DNA of 64,000 nt from Streptococcus iniae (GCF_030732225.1 NZ_CP132230.1:1764001-1828000); one strand, 5' to 3'; positions 48,263-56,380 are shown, numbered from the stretch's first letter. The notes: generated from the sequence alone by a model not told the origin. Made by a program: numbers and translations.

Positions 48263-48754
48263 TTAGAATGGTAAATCGTCATCTGAGATATCCATTGGGT
48301 TAGAGTTTCCAAATGGACTTTCTTCTCGACCAAAATTAGGCGTTTGTTGTGCTGGAGCAGAATAATTATTATTTGATGATGAATTGTTAAAACCGCCACC
48401 ATTATAAGAATTAGATGAGCCACCTTCACGTGTAGCACGGCTTTCCAACATTTGGAAATTATCCGCAACCACTTCAGTTACATAGACACGTTGACCTTGT
48501 TGATTGTCATAATTACGGGTTTGAATACGACCTGTTATTCCAATCAATGCACCTTTTTTAGCCCAGTTTGCTAAATTTTCAGCAGGTTGACGCCAGATGA
48601 CACAGTTAATGAAATCAGCTTCACGCTCACCACTTTGGCTTTTAAATGTACGGTTAACAGCAAGTGTAAAAGTAGCTACAGCCACTTGACTTGGTGTGTA
48701 ACGAAGTTCTGCATCTTTGGTCATACGACCAACTAGTACTACATTATTAATCAT
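48263..48754 (-). CDS. ssb: Single-stranded DNA-binding protein
   Basis: 163 residues. OB-fold in residues 1-110 ([21 protein letters not shown]), then an Asn/Gly/Ser-rich linker and the acidic tip [10 protein letters not shown] that recruits repair proteins. This is the replicative SSB of the ribosomal operon, not the competence paralogue; no ComX box is seen. Short hairpin GAACTC/GAGTTC in the gap before rpsR. Confidence 0.97.
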   Translation of the reverse strand: MINNVVLVGRMTKDAELRYTPSQVAVATFTLAVNRTFKSQSGEREADFINCVIWRQPAENLANWAKKGALIGITGRIQTRNYDNQQGQRVYVTEVVADNFQMLESRATREGGSSNSYNGGGFNNSSSNNNYSAPAQQTPNFGREESPFGNSNPMDISDDDLPF

Positions 48755-48774
48755 AAACTACCTTCTTACCGGTC

Positions 48775-49065
48775 TTAAGCATCAAGTTTAACGATCATGT
48801 GACGAAGAATGTCACCGTTGATTTTTGAAAGACGGTCAAACTCACTAAGAGCTACAGCGTCAGTCGCTTCAACGTTAACGATGTGGTAAAGTCCTTCACG
48901 GAAATCATTGATTTCGTATGCAAGACGACGTTTTTCCCAATCTTTTGATTCAACAACAGTTGCACCATTGTCAGTTAAGATAGAGTCAAAGCGTGATACC
49001 AAAGCGTTTTTTGCTTCTTCTTCAATGTTTGGACGAATGATATAAAGAATTTCGTATTTAGCCAT
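48775..49065 (-). CDS. rpsF: 30S ribosomal protein S6
   Basis: 96 residues, starts [19 protein letters not shown] and contains [14 protein letters not shown] [19 protein letters not shown]. Forms the S6:S18 pair. First gene of the operon; AGGAGGAAAATATC before the ATG. Confidence 0.98.
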   Translation of the reverse strand: MAKYEILYIIRPNIEEEAKNALVSRFDSILTDNGATVVESKDWEKRRLAYEINDFREGLYHIVNVEATDAVALSEFDRLSKINGDILRHMIVKLDA

Positions 49066-49092
49066 TGATATTTTCCTCCTTTTGGTCTAATG

Positions 49093-49168
49093 ACCTATAC
49101 TATTTAGTATAGGTAAGTGAGGTATGCTCACAGAATATCATTATACTTTAAATCAAAAAAAAAAGCAA
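49093..49168 (-). promoter_or_regulatory. rpsF promoter and structured leader
   Basis: TTGCTT (49168-49163), 17 bp, TATAAT (49145-49140). The leader can fold GTGAG/CTCAC and then a perfect nine-base stem ACCTATACT / AGTATAGGT (49093-49114). An autoregulatory S6:S18 site is possible; I do not see the CCG box expected of the known motif. Confidence 0.6.
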
Positions 49169-49303
49169 GAAAAAAATAATTTAACTGGCCTTTTAAAAAG
49201 ACAAGTAATTTCTCAAAGTAAGTTCCGTCTGCCCTCCAAAACCGGAAGTTAGTGTGAAAAGGATTTTTATGGTGGAATTAAGTCTGAGACGTTTGGATTA
49301 GAA

Positions 49304-50485
49304 ATGAGTTTATCCATCATGACAAAACACAAACACCTAACTCTCTCAGACCGTAATGACATCCAATCTGGTTTGGATAGAGGAGAAACCTTTAAAGCCA
49401 TCGGGCTTAATCTACTGAAACACCCTACTACTATCGCAAAAGAAGTCAAACGAAATAAGCAACTAAGAGAATCAACCAAAGACTGCCTAGACTGTCCGCT
49501 ACTAAGAAAAGCTCCCTATGTTTGTAATGGGTGTCCAAAGAGGAGGATCAACTGTGGTTACAAGAAGACCTTCTATCTTGCTAAGCAAGCTCAAAGGAAC
49601 TACGAAAAACTTTTAGTTGAATCTAGAGAAGGAATCCCTTTGAACAAAGAGACCTTCTGGAAAATAGATAGAGTCCTTTCTAATGGGGTCAAGAAGGGCC
49701 AACGTATCTATCATATCCTCAAAACCAACGATCTAGAAGTGAGTTCTTCAACCGTTTATCGACACATCAAGAAAGGCTACCTATCCATCACACCAATCGA
49801 CCTACCTAGAGCTGTGAAGTTCAAAAAAAGGCGAAAGAGCACACTCCCTCCTATTCCAAAAGCGATTAAAGAAGGGCGACGGTACGAGGATTTTATAGAA
49901 CACATGAACCAATCAGAGCTGAACTCCTGGCTTGAAATGGACACGGTTATTGGACGGATTGGTGGAAAGGTCCTTCTCACCTTCAATGTCGCCTTCTGTA
50001 ACTTCATCTTTGCCAAACTGATGGATTCTAAGACAGCTATCGAAACTGCTAAACACATACAGGTCATTAAGAGGACACTCTATGATAACAAGAGAGACTT
50101 CTTCAAACTCTTTCCTGTTATCCTAACGGATAATGGTGGGGAATTCGCTAGAGTGGATGATATTGAGATAGATGTTTGTGGACAGTCTCAACTCTTCTTT
50201 TGTGACCCTAATCGGTCTGACCAGAAAGCAAGAATCGAGAAGAATCATACCCTCGTGAGAGACATACTGCCTAAGGGGACTTCCTTCGACAACTTGACTC
50301 AAGAGGACATTAATCTGGCACTATCTCATATCAACAGCGTTAAGAGACAGGCTCTAAATGGTAAAACGGCTTATGAGCTATTCTCTTTTACTTACGGAAA
50401 AGACATCGCAAGTATACTCGGTATTGAGGAAATTACTGCGGAAGACGTCTGCCAATCTCCCAAACTATTAAAAGACAAAATCTAA
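49304..50485 (+). CDS. IS30-family transposase
   Basis: 393 residues, apparently intact. N-terminal helix-turn-helix (LTLSDRNDIQSGLDRGETFK...HPTTIAKEV), a Cys-rich segment (CLDCPLL...CNGCPKRRINC), and an IS30-type DDE core: WLEMDTVIGR (D), PVILTDNGGEF (D) and KARIEKNHTLVRDILPKGTS (E). ATG at 49319 (MTKHKHLTL) is an alternative start; no strong ribosome site. Usually in IS30 members the DDE residues and length are as here, so mobility is plausible. Confidence 0.9.
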   Translation: MSLSIMTKHKHLTLSDRNDIQSGLDRGETFKAIGLNLLKHPTTIAKEVKRNKQLRESTKDCLDCPLLRKAPYVCNGCPKRRINCGYKKTFYLAKQAQRNYEKLLVESREGIPLNKETFWKIDRVLSNGVKKGQRIYHILKTNDLEVSSSTVYRHIKKGYLSITPIDLPRAVKFKKRRKSTLPPIPKAIKEGRRYEDFIEHMNQSELNSWLEMDTVIGRIGGKVLLTFNVAFCNFIFAKLMDSKTAIETAKHIQVIKRTLYDNKRDFFKLFPVILTDNGGEFARVDDIEIDVCGQSQLFFCDPNRSDQKARIEKNHTLVRDILPKGTSFDNLTQEDINLALSHINSVKRQALNGKTAYELFSFTYGKDIASILGIEEITAEDVCQSPKLLKDKI

Positions 50486-50550
50486 TAAAAGACAAAATCT
50501 AACCTAATCAACTAACTGATACAACCTAAACGTCTCACACTAACTTCAAC

Positions 50551-50752
50551 CATAGCGGAACTTAATCTGAAACGCTTTCAGATGAGGAGGTTTTCTTGTA
50601 CCCTTTTTTTGCGATTTTTAACTCTGAAAACCTATGAAATCAAGTATTATAAAAACCAACGGAACTTAGTCTGAGACGGATTTTCGTTGGTTTTTATTGG
50701 TTTTTATCAGACTAAATTCCATTTCTACTAGAGGTGGAACTTACTTTGAGAA
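50551..50752. repeat. Cluster of IS30-end-like motifs beside the element
   Basis: GGAACTTAATCTGAAACG at 50557-50574, GGAACTTAGTCTGAGACG at 50661-50678, reverse GGAATTTAGTCTG at 50720-50708, GGAACTTACTTTGAGAA at 50736-50752. The second lies inside the loop side of an 11-bp hairpin AAAAACCAACG / CGTTGGTTTTT (50651-50695), itself terminator-like. Confidence 0.65.
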
Positions 50753-50760
50753 TTTAGCTT

Positions 50761-50796
50761 TTAAAAAGACACCCAATGCACACTTTGGATGTCTTC
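50761..50796 (-). terminator. Terminator of the mini-ORF transcript
   Basis: On the minus strand AAGACATCC (50795-50787) pairs with GGGTGTCTT (50774-50766; one G-U pair), followed by TTTTTAAAAG. It closes the transcript that starts near 51447 and touches the IS boundary. Confidence 0.65.
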
Positions 50797-50876
50797 ATTT
50801 CAGTTCTAAATTTGGATATAATCCTCTCTCACCATTTCAGAAGGAAGAAACAGACAACTGTGTTATCCCTTTTTTA

Positions 50877-50925
50877 AAAGGGATTAAGGTTAGCATTTTT
50901 ATAGCTTTAATCTCCTTTCTTTAGT
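50877..50925 (+). terminator. Hairpin, possible plus-strand terminator
   Basis: GGGATTAAGGTTAGC pairs with ATAGCTTTAATCTCC using G-U pairs on the plus strand, then TTTCTTTAG. On the minus strand the same arms would sequester an AGGAG sequence. Confidence 0.4.
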
Positions 50926-50992
50926 GAAATGATTTTTTTAATGATTCTTTTTTTGACATGTGTGAATAGTTACATTGGATTCACCCCTTTAG

Positions 50993-51046
50993 CTATAGTT
51001 TGCAACTCGCTAAAGTGTCTCCATTTTTGTATCTTGCAACGTTCAT
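50993..51046 (-). CDS. Mini-ORF 3: MNVARYKNGDTLASCKL
   Basis: 17 codons, AAAGGAGGA (AGGAGG at 51057-51052) five bases before the ATG. Contains ARYKNGD encoded GCA AGA TAC AAA AAT GGA GAC. Unlike the other two it continues seven residues past GD. Third and last of the tandem set. Not similar to any family I know; no signal peptide. Confidence 0.5.
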   Translation of the reverse strand: MNVARYKNGDTLASCKL

Positions 51047-51170
51047 AAGATCCTCCTTTAATAGAAAAACTCAATCCCTGTGCGACAATAACACTATTTA
51101 ACCTTTATCTTTCACCCTGAGTGCCAATAACAATAACTAACAGATTATGAATAACTAATCTCTGGAAAAA

Positions 51171-51212
51171 TTAGTCTCCATTCTTGTAACGTCCTTTATT
51201 GAATTTAAGCAT
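51171..51212 (-). CDS. Mini-ORF 2: MLKFNKGRYKNGD
   Basis: 13 codons, GAAAGG (51226-51221) eight bases before the ATG. Ends GRYKNGD encoded GGA CGT TAC AAG AAT GGA GAC, then TAA. Arg and Asn use codons different from mini-ORFs 1 and 3, while the amino acids are unchanged. Confidence 0.5.
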   Translation of the reverse strand: MLKFNKGRYKNGD

Positions 51213-51360
51213 ATACTATACCTTTCAATATTGGAGATTTTCCAAAACTTATACTGTAAAGAGCGCTCCTTTGGCCAAATAACGCATACTTCAATAAGTT
51301 CAACAATGTGATCACTTTGTTAGTTGTAAAAGTCAGTTTGCCTACCGTTGTTGGAGCTAC

Positions 51361-51402
51361 TTAGTCTCCGTTCTTGTACCGTGCGACATGTAGTTTCATC
51401 AT
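51361..51402 (-). CDS. Mini-ORF 1: MMKLHVARYKNGD
   Basis: 13 codons, ATAGGAGGAAA (AGGAGG at 51415-51410) seven bases before the first ATG, near-ideal. Ends ARYKNGD encoded GCA CGG TAC AAG AAC GGA GAC, then TAA. The frame after this stop stays open 51 more codons (to about 51208), which may be chance. First of the three in the transcript. Confidence 0.55.
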   Translation of the reverse strand: MMKLHVARYKNGD

Positions 51403-51453
51403 AAGATTTCCTCCTATAAATCTGTGTCATATGTCATCCTTCTTTATAGTTTC

Positions 51454-51482
51454 ATTATAATGTAAGCGTTTGCTTTTGTCAA
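51454..51482 (-). promoter_or_regulatory. Consensus promoter with perfect cre in its spacer
   Basis: TTGACA (51482-51477), exactly 17 bp, TATAAT (51459-51454): fully consensus. The plus-strand sequence ATGTAAGCGTTTGCTT (51460-51475) matches the cre consensus WTGNAANCGNWNNCWW at every position and fills the spacer, so CcpA should repress it in glucose. Confidence 0.85.
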
Positions 51483-51640
51483 GAAAAAATATTTCCCTAT
51501 GACATTTTCCACTTGCCTAATAAAAAGATAAGAAAAAAAAGCTGTTATCATTGTTTTTTGAAAACTCTGATAGAAGCTATTATTTTGACTTTCTAGCCTA
51601 GCCTTTTCGCATATTGAAAAAACTTTGCTACAATAGAGGT

Positions 51641-52798
51641 ATGTTAGATTTAGAAACTTACGGCATCACTATGTGGGACGCCAAAAAAATAGATGATTTT
51701 CGTCGAACACTACTCAACTGGTATGACCAAGAAAAGCGCGACCTCCCTTGGAGACGTAGCAATAACCCCTATCATATCTGGGTCTCAGAAATCATGCTCC
51801 AACAAACTCAAGTTCAAACTGTTATTCCTTATTACTATCGTTTTTTGGAATGGTTTCCAACTGTCGAAGCATTAGCTCATGCAAAAGAGGATAAGCTGCT
51901 TAAAGCATGGGAAGGACTAGGCTATTATTCCCGCGTTCGTAACATGCAAAAAGCTGCCCAACAAATCATGAGTGAGCATAATGGCATTTTCCCATCATCT
52001 TACCAAGCCATTTCCAGTCTAAAGGGAATTGGACCCTATACTGCTGGCGCTATTTCAAGTATTGCTTTTAATCTGCCAGAGCCTGCTGTTGATGGTAATG
52101 TCATGCGTGTTATGGCTCGCTTATTTGAAGTCAATTATGATATTGGCGACCCCAAGAATCGCAAGATTTTTCAAGCTATTATGGAATTGTTAATTGATCC
52201 CATAAGGCCAGGTGATTTCAACCAAGCACTGATGGATTTGGGCACCGATATCGAATCAGCAAAAACTCCAAAACCAGATCAATCACCAATTAAATTTTTC
52301 TGCGCAGCCTATTTAAATGGAACTTATGACAAATACCCCATTAAAGAACCTAAAAAGAAGCCACGCCCCATTCAAATTGAGGCTTTTGTCCTCCATAATA
52401 GCAAGGGAGAATTTTTACTTGAGAAAAATAATCAGGGGAGACTTTTAGGTGGATTTTGGTCTTTTCCAATCATGGAAACCGATCTTGTAGAACAGCAGCT
52501 AGACCTATTTGATAATTCCCCTCAAATGCTTGAAAGGGTATCAAAAAAGGCTGCATTTGAAAGTCATTACCAAATAACTCCCAAATGGAGTGAACAGATT
52601 TTTCCACAAGTCAAACATACCTTTAGCCATCAAAAATGGACCATTACTTTAAGTGAGGGTGTATTAGACAGTTTCACACCACAAACAGAAAGTGAAATGG
52701 CCTGGGTTTCTCCTGAAGATTTGGACAAATACCCTATGGCAACACCACAAAAGAAAATGATGGAAACTTATCTTAGAACCAAGAAGACCTTAATCTAG
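51641..52798 (+). CDS. mutY: A/G-specific adenine glycosylase MutY, cluster-less type
   Basis: 385 residues from ATG 51641 (MLDLETYGITMW, matching streptococcal MutY); the frame opens at 51614. It removes adenine opposite 8-oxoguanine. HhH motif LKGIGPYTAGAIS, catalytic Asp in EPAVDGNVMR, and catalytic Glu in SEIMLQQTQV. After ALMDLGTDIES the four Cys of the 4Fe-4S loop are absent (only one Cys, in KFFCAAYL). The C-terminal half is a NUDIX-like 8-oxoG recognition domain. A TACAAT box ends just before the ATG, so a leaderless or very short leader is possible. Confidence 0.93.
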   Translation: MLDLETYGITMWDAKKIDDFRRTLLNWYDQEKRDLPWRRSNNPYHIWVSEIMLQQTQVQTVIPYYYRFLEWFPTVEALAHAKEDKLLKAWEGLGYYSRVRNMQKAAQQIMSEHNGIFPSSYQAISSLKGIGPYTAGAISSIAFNLPEPAVDGNVMRVMARLFEVNYDIGDPKNRKIFQAIMELLIDPIRPGDFNQALMDLGTDIESAKTPKPDQSPIKFFCAAYLNGTYDKYPIKEPKKKPRPIQIEAFVLHNSKGEFLLEKNNQGRLLGGFWSFPIMETDLVEQQLDLFDNSPQMLERVSKKAAFESHYQITPKWSEQIFPQVKHTFSHQKWTITLSEGVLDSFTPQTESEMAWVSPEDLDKYPMATPQKKMMETYLRTKKTLI

Positions 52799-52893
52799 TA
52801 TTTTATGACATTCAACTCTTTTCTTGTGTAAAATAGTTAACAGTCTTGTCAACTTTCTGTAAAGGTCTCCTAAAAATAGTTGCTGTTAAACTC

Positions 52894-52929
52894 CAAAACC
52901 CTTTAACAACAGGATGTCAAAAGGTTTTG
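52894..52929 (+). terminator. Possible terminator after mutY
   Basis: CAAAACCCTTT pairs with AAAAGGTTTTG through a small mismatch; weak T-tract. It abuts the next promoter. Confidence 0.4.
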
Positions 52930-52954
52930 CTAGACAAAAAAACAAGACTATAAT
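52927..52954 (+). promoter_or_regulatory. Promoter of the frameshifted HTH regulator
   Basis: TTGCTA (52927-52932), 16 bp, TATAAT (52949-52954), followed by AAGGAG and an ATG at 52989. Confidence 0.6.
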
Positions 52955-52988
52955 AGATTTGTTATAAAACAAAAAGGAGTCCTATCTA

Positions 52989-53583
52989 TGAAAATCGGGC
53001 AACAAATACTTTTTTTCGTAAACAATTCCAACTATCACAAGAAGAACTAGTTGAAAAAGTTTATGTCAGCAGACAGAGTATCTCTAATTGGGAAAATAAT
53101 AAAACTTACCCTGATATTCATAGCCTTCTTTTACTATCACATCTATTTCAAACTAGCTTAGACGACCTCATTAAAGAAGATATCGAAGAAATGACGTCTA
53201 TTATTGATAAGAATGATAAAAAATCCTATGAGCGCAATTCGGTTACCATGCTTGGTTTAATGGTCATTATCGCGGTAGCTATTTTCCCTCTTTTATATTT
53301 TTTTGGGTGGTTAGGATTTATTACTTACCTTATTTTGTGGGGAATTTGTCTATTTTATGCCTATCGGGTTGAAGCTTTCAAAAACAAATATCAGATTCAT
53401 ACCTATAAAGAGATCCATTGTCTTGCAAACTCAACCCAGTTAAGTCCAATTGAAAAGTGCCAAGAAAAAGCGAAATATCCCTATCAGAAAGTAGCAATTG
53501 TTTTAGGTTTTACTATTATTTTTGCTGTTGTCTCTTTAATGTCTAGTCTATTCTTTTTGTGGCTATTCCACCTCAAAATATGA
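52989..53583 (+). pseudogene. XRE-type HTH membrane regulator, frameshifted at a poly-T tract
   Basis: AAGGAG and ATG at 52989 begin MKIGQQILFF, then the frame breaks in the run of seven T at 53011-53017. In the next frame the protein resumes RKQFQLSQEELVEKVYVSRQ, SISNWENNKTYPDIHSLL, LSHLFQTSLDDLIKEDIEE and continues through two membrane helices to the stop at 53583. With one extra T the product would be one intact protein of about 198 residues: helix-turn-helix plus two-helix membrane anchor. Either a pseudogene, a slippage-controlled gene or a sequencing error in the homopolymer. The tail from ATG 53191 (130 codons) could still be made alone. Confidence 0.85.
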
Positions 53584-53617
53584 AAAAGGCCAAAGCATCA
53601 GTTGCTGGCCTTTTTTC
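53582..53617. terminator. Bidirectional terminator between HTH gene and trxA
   Basis: GAAAAAGGCCA pairs with TGGCCTTTTTTC, T-tracts on both strands. Confidence 0.88.
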
Positions 53618-53627
53618 ATGTTTTAAA

Positions 53628-53942
53628 TTAGCTTAACTCTGCTACAATAGCTTTGATTTGTTCTTTTGTATGAACACCGGCTACTTGTTTGACCACTTGA
53701 CCATCTTTTTTGAAGAGTAAGGTCGGGATTGACATAATGCCAAATTGTTGGGCTGTGTTTGGATTTTCATCCACATCAAGTTTCACAATTTTTAACTCGT
53801 CTTCGTCAAGTTCAGCAGACAATTGGTCTAAAATTGGTGCCTGCATTAAACATGGACCACACCAAGTTGCCCAAAAGTCAATTAAGACTAAGCCTTCTTT
53901 TGTTTCATTTTCAAATGTTGCATCTGTTACGATTTGTGTCAT
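53628..53942 (-). CDS. trxA: Thioredoxin
   Basis: 104 residues, standard length. FWATWCGPCLMQAP holds the redox CGPC pair; the cis-Pro lies in MSIPTLL. General thiol-disulfide reductase fed by thioredoxin reductase. Just downstream of mutS2 in the same direction (101-base gap). Confidence 0.95.
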   Translation of the reverse strand: MTQIVTDATFENETKEGLVLIDFWATWCGPCLMQAPILDQLSAELDEDELKIVKLDVDENPNTAQQFGIMSIPTLLFKKDGQVVKQVAGVHTKEQIKAIVAELS

Positions 53943-54043
53943 GGTTGACTCCTTTTTCTAGTTTATACCCCTATTTTATGGGAAAAAAAGCAATAAAGCA
54001 ATAATCTGCTACGGCAACTTCTTTTTTAAAAATAGATGCTCTT

Positions 54044-56380
54044 CTAACCTAAGGTAGCAATAGTACAGCCCGACCCACCGGCATTTTGCGGGGCATAGGC
54101 AAAGCTCTTAACATGTTTATGCCCACGGAGATACTTAGTCACTGCATCACGAATAACACCTGTTCCAATACCGTGGATAATGTCTACCTGACTCATGTTG
54201 TTCACCAGAGCCTGGTCAATAAAGGCATCTAATTCTTGCATGGCTTCTTCATAACGTTTGCCACGTAAATCCAGTCGCGCCCTTGGTCCACTGCTTTTAG
54301 TTACCTTTTTGATAACATGATGTCTTTGATTTTTAGGTTTTTGAGTGTCCTCAGAGACCTTAGTCAACGTAAATTCATCTTCTTTTAGGGTCATTTTAAT
54401 CAAACCAACTTGAGCTTCCCACTTATTGCCCTTAACCTGTGCAATCAAGGTTCCACGTTGACCATAAGCTGTAACCACAATATCATCACCAATACGAGCT
54501 GCTCTTGCTTTTTTGGCTTGTTTAAGCACCTTATTCTTAGAAAGATCAACTTCAGGAACCAGTTGTTTCAACTTGGTCTTAGCTTCAATAATTTCATGAG
54601 GTTTCAATTCGGCTTTTTCATGCAAGTGACTTAAGATTTCTTCACTTTCAGCCAAGGCCAAATCAACAATTTCCTTAGCTTCAAGGCTTGCTTTTTCCAT
54701 TTCTTTGTCTTTAGCCAGTGAAAATTCATTGTAAAGCTTCTTAACTGCACGGTTGAATTTAACATTATCTTGCTCAATGTCTTTAATATGTTCTAAACGT
54801 TTACGGCTGTCTAAGGTTTGAGCTTCTAGTTTTTCAATAATACGGTTGACATCACTGTCTGTAGTCGTCATTTCTTGTGCCTGATTGACAATATGTTGAG
54901 CCAGGCCTAATCTGCGAGCTATTTCAAAGGCATTTGAACGCCCAGGAACACCTTGCATAAAACGATAAGTCGGCTTGAGGCTAGTCGTATCAAATTCCAT
55001 ACTGGCATTTTCCACAAATGCTGTCTCAATGCCATAGGCTTTGAGTTCTGGGTAGTGGGTTGTTGCCATGGTTTTAATATTGGTTAAGCGCAGCTGTTCT
55101 AAAATAGCCATAGCTAGGCTAGCCCCTTCTTGTGGGTCTGTACCAGCACCAAGTTCATCAAAGAGGACTAAACTATCTGCGTCAGCTTCATTTAGAATCG
55201 CAACGATGTGAGTCATATGGCTAGAAAAGGTTGAAAGGCTCTGCTCAATTGATTGCTCATCACCAATATCGGCAAAAATGCCATTAAAGACTGCAATGCT
55301 TGAGCCTTTATCAGCTAATATAGGAAGCCCCGATTGTCCCATCAATTGTGCTAAACCTAGAGTTTTGAGCATAATCGTTTTACCACCAGTATTAGGTCCA
55401 GTGATGACTATAACGGCTAAATCTTCTTTAAAATGAAGATCATTTGGCACAGGATTTTCAAGTAGGGGATGTCTTACATTTAACAGTTGAAGGGATTTTC
55501 CTTGTCGGATTTTTGGGACTGTTGCATGCTTATCTTTCATATAAAGGTATTTGGCACGAACAAAATCTAAATGACCTATAAGCCAAGCGTTATTTGCTAA
55601 AACACGACTATAAGGCCTAATCATGCTAGACAATGCTTTTAAGACACGCGCCATTTCATGACGTTCATCAGCACGAAGTTGCGTTATTTCTTCATTGAGT
55701 TGAACTAAGGCACGAGGTTCAATGTAGACCGTACTACCAGATGCTGAAATATCATGAACAACACCGGCCACCTTGTTTCTAAAGGTATTCTTAACAGGCA
55801 ATACACTTCGTCCATTACGACTAGCAATCAATTGCTCTGACAGATAATCTCCTTGCTTTTTGATAACATCTTGTAAAAGATGTCTAGTAGCATTTTCTCT
55901 GTCTGAAATTTGGCGACGTATTTTTTCCAACTCTGGACTTGCAAAACTCTCAATAAAACCACCGTCATTAATAGATTGTAAACTTCCTTGTAAACTTGGA
56001 AATACCTCTATTTTTTCAAAAAGGTTTTTTAAAACGCGCAGTTCTACCTTCTCCAAATCCGCATAAAAACGGCTGATTTCTGCTGAAACCTGCAATACTT
56101 TTTTGATATCTAGAAGTTCCTGAATATTAAGGTCAGCTTCTAAATCTAGACGTTTCATGCTCTGTGTGATGTCTCGCAATTGCCCAATAGCAAACTGATG
56201 ATGCTCCACAAACAGCTCTTCCATCTCAAGAATTTCAGCAAAATAATCCTTGATTTTTTCCATCTTAAGAGATGGCTCTAAGTCTTGCAATTCCTTCTTG
56301 CCTTGTTCTGTTTGCAAGTAGATTTGGAATTGTTCTTTGACTTTAGTAAATTCTAACTGTTCTAAAATCTTATTATTCAT
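54044..56380 (-). CDS. mutS2: Endonuclease MutS2
   Basis: 778 residues. MutS-like core with [16 protein letters not shown] (Walker A) and [16 protein letters not shown] (Walker B), lacking the mismatch-recognition domain. A long coiled coil lies at about 500-630, and a C-terminal Smr nuclease domain with [13 protein letters not shown] and [12 protein letters not shown]. It suppresses recombination, and in Bacillus it also rescues collided ribosomes. Follows cvpA with a 67-base gap. Confidence 0.95.
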   Translation of the reverse strand: MNNKILEQLEFTKVKEQFQIYLQTEQGKKELQDLEPSLKMEKIKDYFAEILEMEELFVEHHQFAIGQLRDITQSMKRLDLEADLNIQELLDIKKVLQVSAEISRFYADLEKVELRVLKNLFEKIEVFPSLQGSLQSINDGGFIESFASPELEKIRRQISDRENATRHLLQDVIKKQGDYLSEQLIASRNGRSVLPVKNTFRNKVAGVVHDISASGSTVYIEPRALVQLNEEITQLRADERHEMARVLKALSSMIRPYSRVLANNAWLIGHLDFVRAKYLYMKDKHATVPKIRQGKSLQLLNVRHPLLENPVPNDLHFKEDLAVIVITGPNTGGKTIMLKTLGLAQLMGQSGLPILADKGSSIAVFNGIFADIGDEQSIEQSLSTFSSHMTHIVAILNEADADSLVLFDELGAGTDPQEGASLAMAILEQLRLTNIKTMATTHYPELKAYGIETAFVENASMEFDTTSLKPTYRFMQGVPGRSNAFEIARRLGLAQHIVNQAQEMTTTDSDVNRIIEKLEAQTLDSRKRLEHIKDIEQDNVKFNRAVKKLYNEFSLAKDKEMEKASLEAKEIVDLALAESEEILSHLHEKAELKPHEIIEAKTKLKQLVPEVDLSKNKVLKQAKKARAARIGDDIVVTAYGQRGTLIAQVKGNKWEAQVGLIKMTLKEDEFTLTKVSEDTQKPKNQRHHVIKKVTKSSGPRARLDLRGKRYEEAMQELDAFIDQALVNNMSQVDIIHGIGTGVIRDAVTKYLRGHKHVKSFAYAPQNAGGSGCTIATLG

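Larger units (their letters stand above)
49190..50771. mobile_element. IS30-family insertion with nested end motifs and flanking direct repeats
   Basis: An intact transposase lies between IRL-like GGAATTAAGTCTGAGACG (49274-49291) and the related reverse-oriented end at 50531-50548, giving an element of about 1.27 kb. Outside it are further copies of the same end motif and an outer pair of perfect 17-bp inverted repeats (TTCTCAAAGTAAGTTCC at 49210-49226, its complement at 50736-50752). CTTTTAAAAAGACA occurs at 49190-49203 and 50758-50771 as a 14-bp direct repeat, a possible target duplication of the outer unit. Confidence 0.7.
50761..51482 (-). other. Transcription unit without ordinary gene, carrying tandem (A/G)RYKNGD mini-ORFs
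   Basis: A consensus promoter and a terminator define a minus-strand RNA of about 690 bases. No ORF above 51 codons is seen in it. It holds three mini-ORFs with Shine-Dalgarno sites (listed separately). Two other tiny frames, MSKKESLKKSFH (50959-50921) and a 19-codon one (50896-50837), have poorly placed ribosome sites. Function unknown: peptide-encoding RNA, peptide-controlled attenuator, or small RNA are all open. Confidence 0.6.

Noticed and set aside
50697..50924. 75-codon plus-strand ORF across the right IS edge
   Set aside because: It crosses the inverted repeat and two hairpins and has no ribosome site; an accident of the junction.
51208..51360. 51-codon open frame continuing after the mini-ORF 1 stop
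   Set aside because: No start or ribosome site of its own and no matching extension after the other two copies; length is within chance for this composition.
51320..51430. 36-codon minus-strand ORF overlapping mini-ORF 1
   Set aside because: It has a fair Shine-Dalgarno (GAAGGA), but its frame does not explain the three-fold conserved block, whose synonymous changes fit the RYKNGD frame only.
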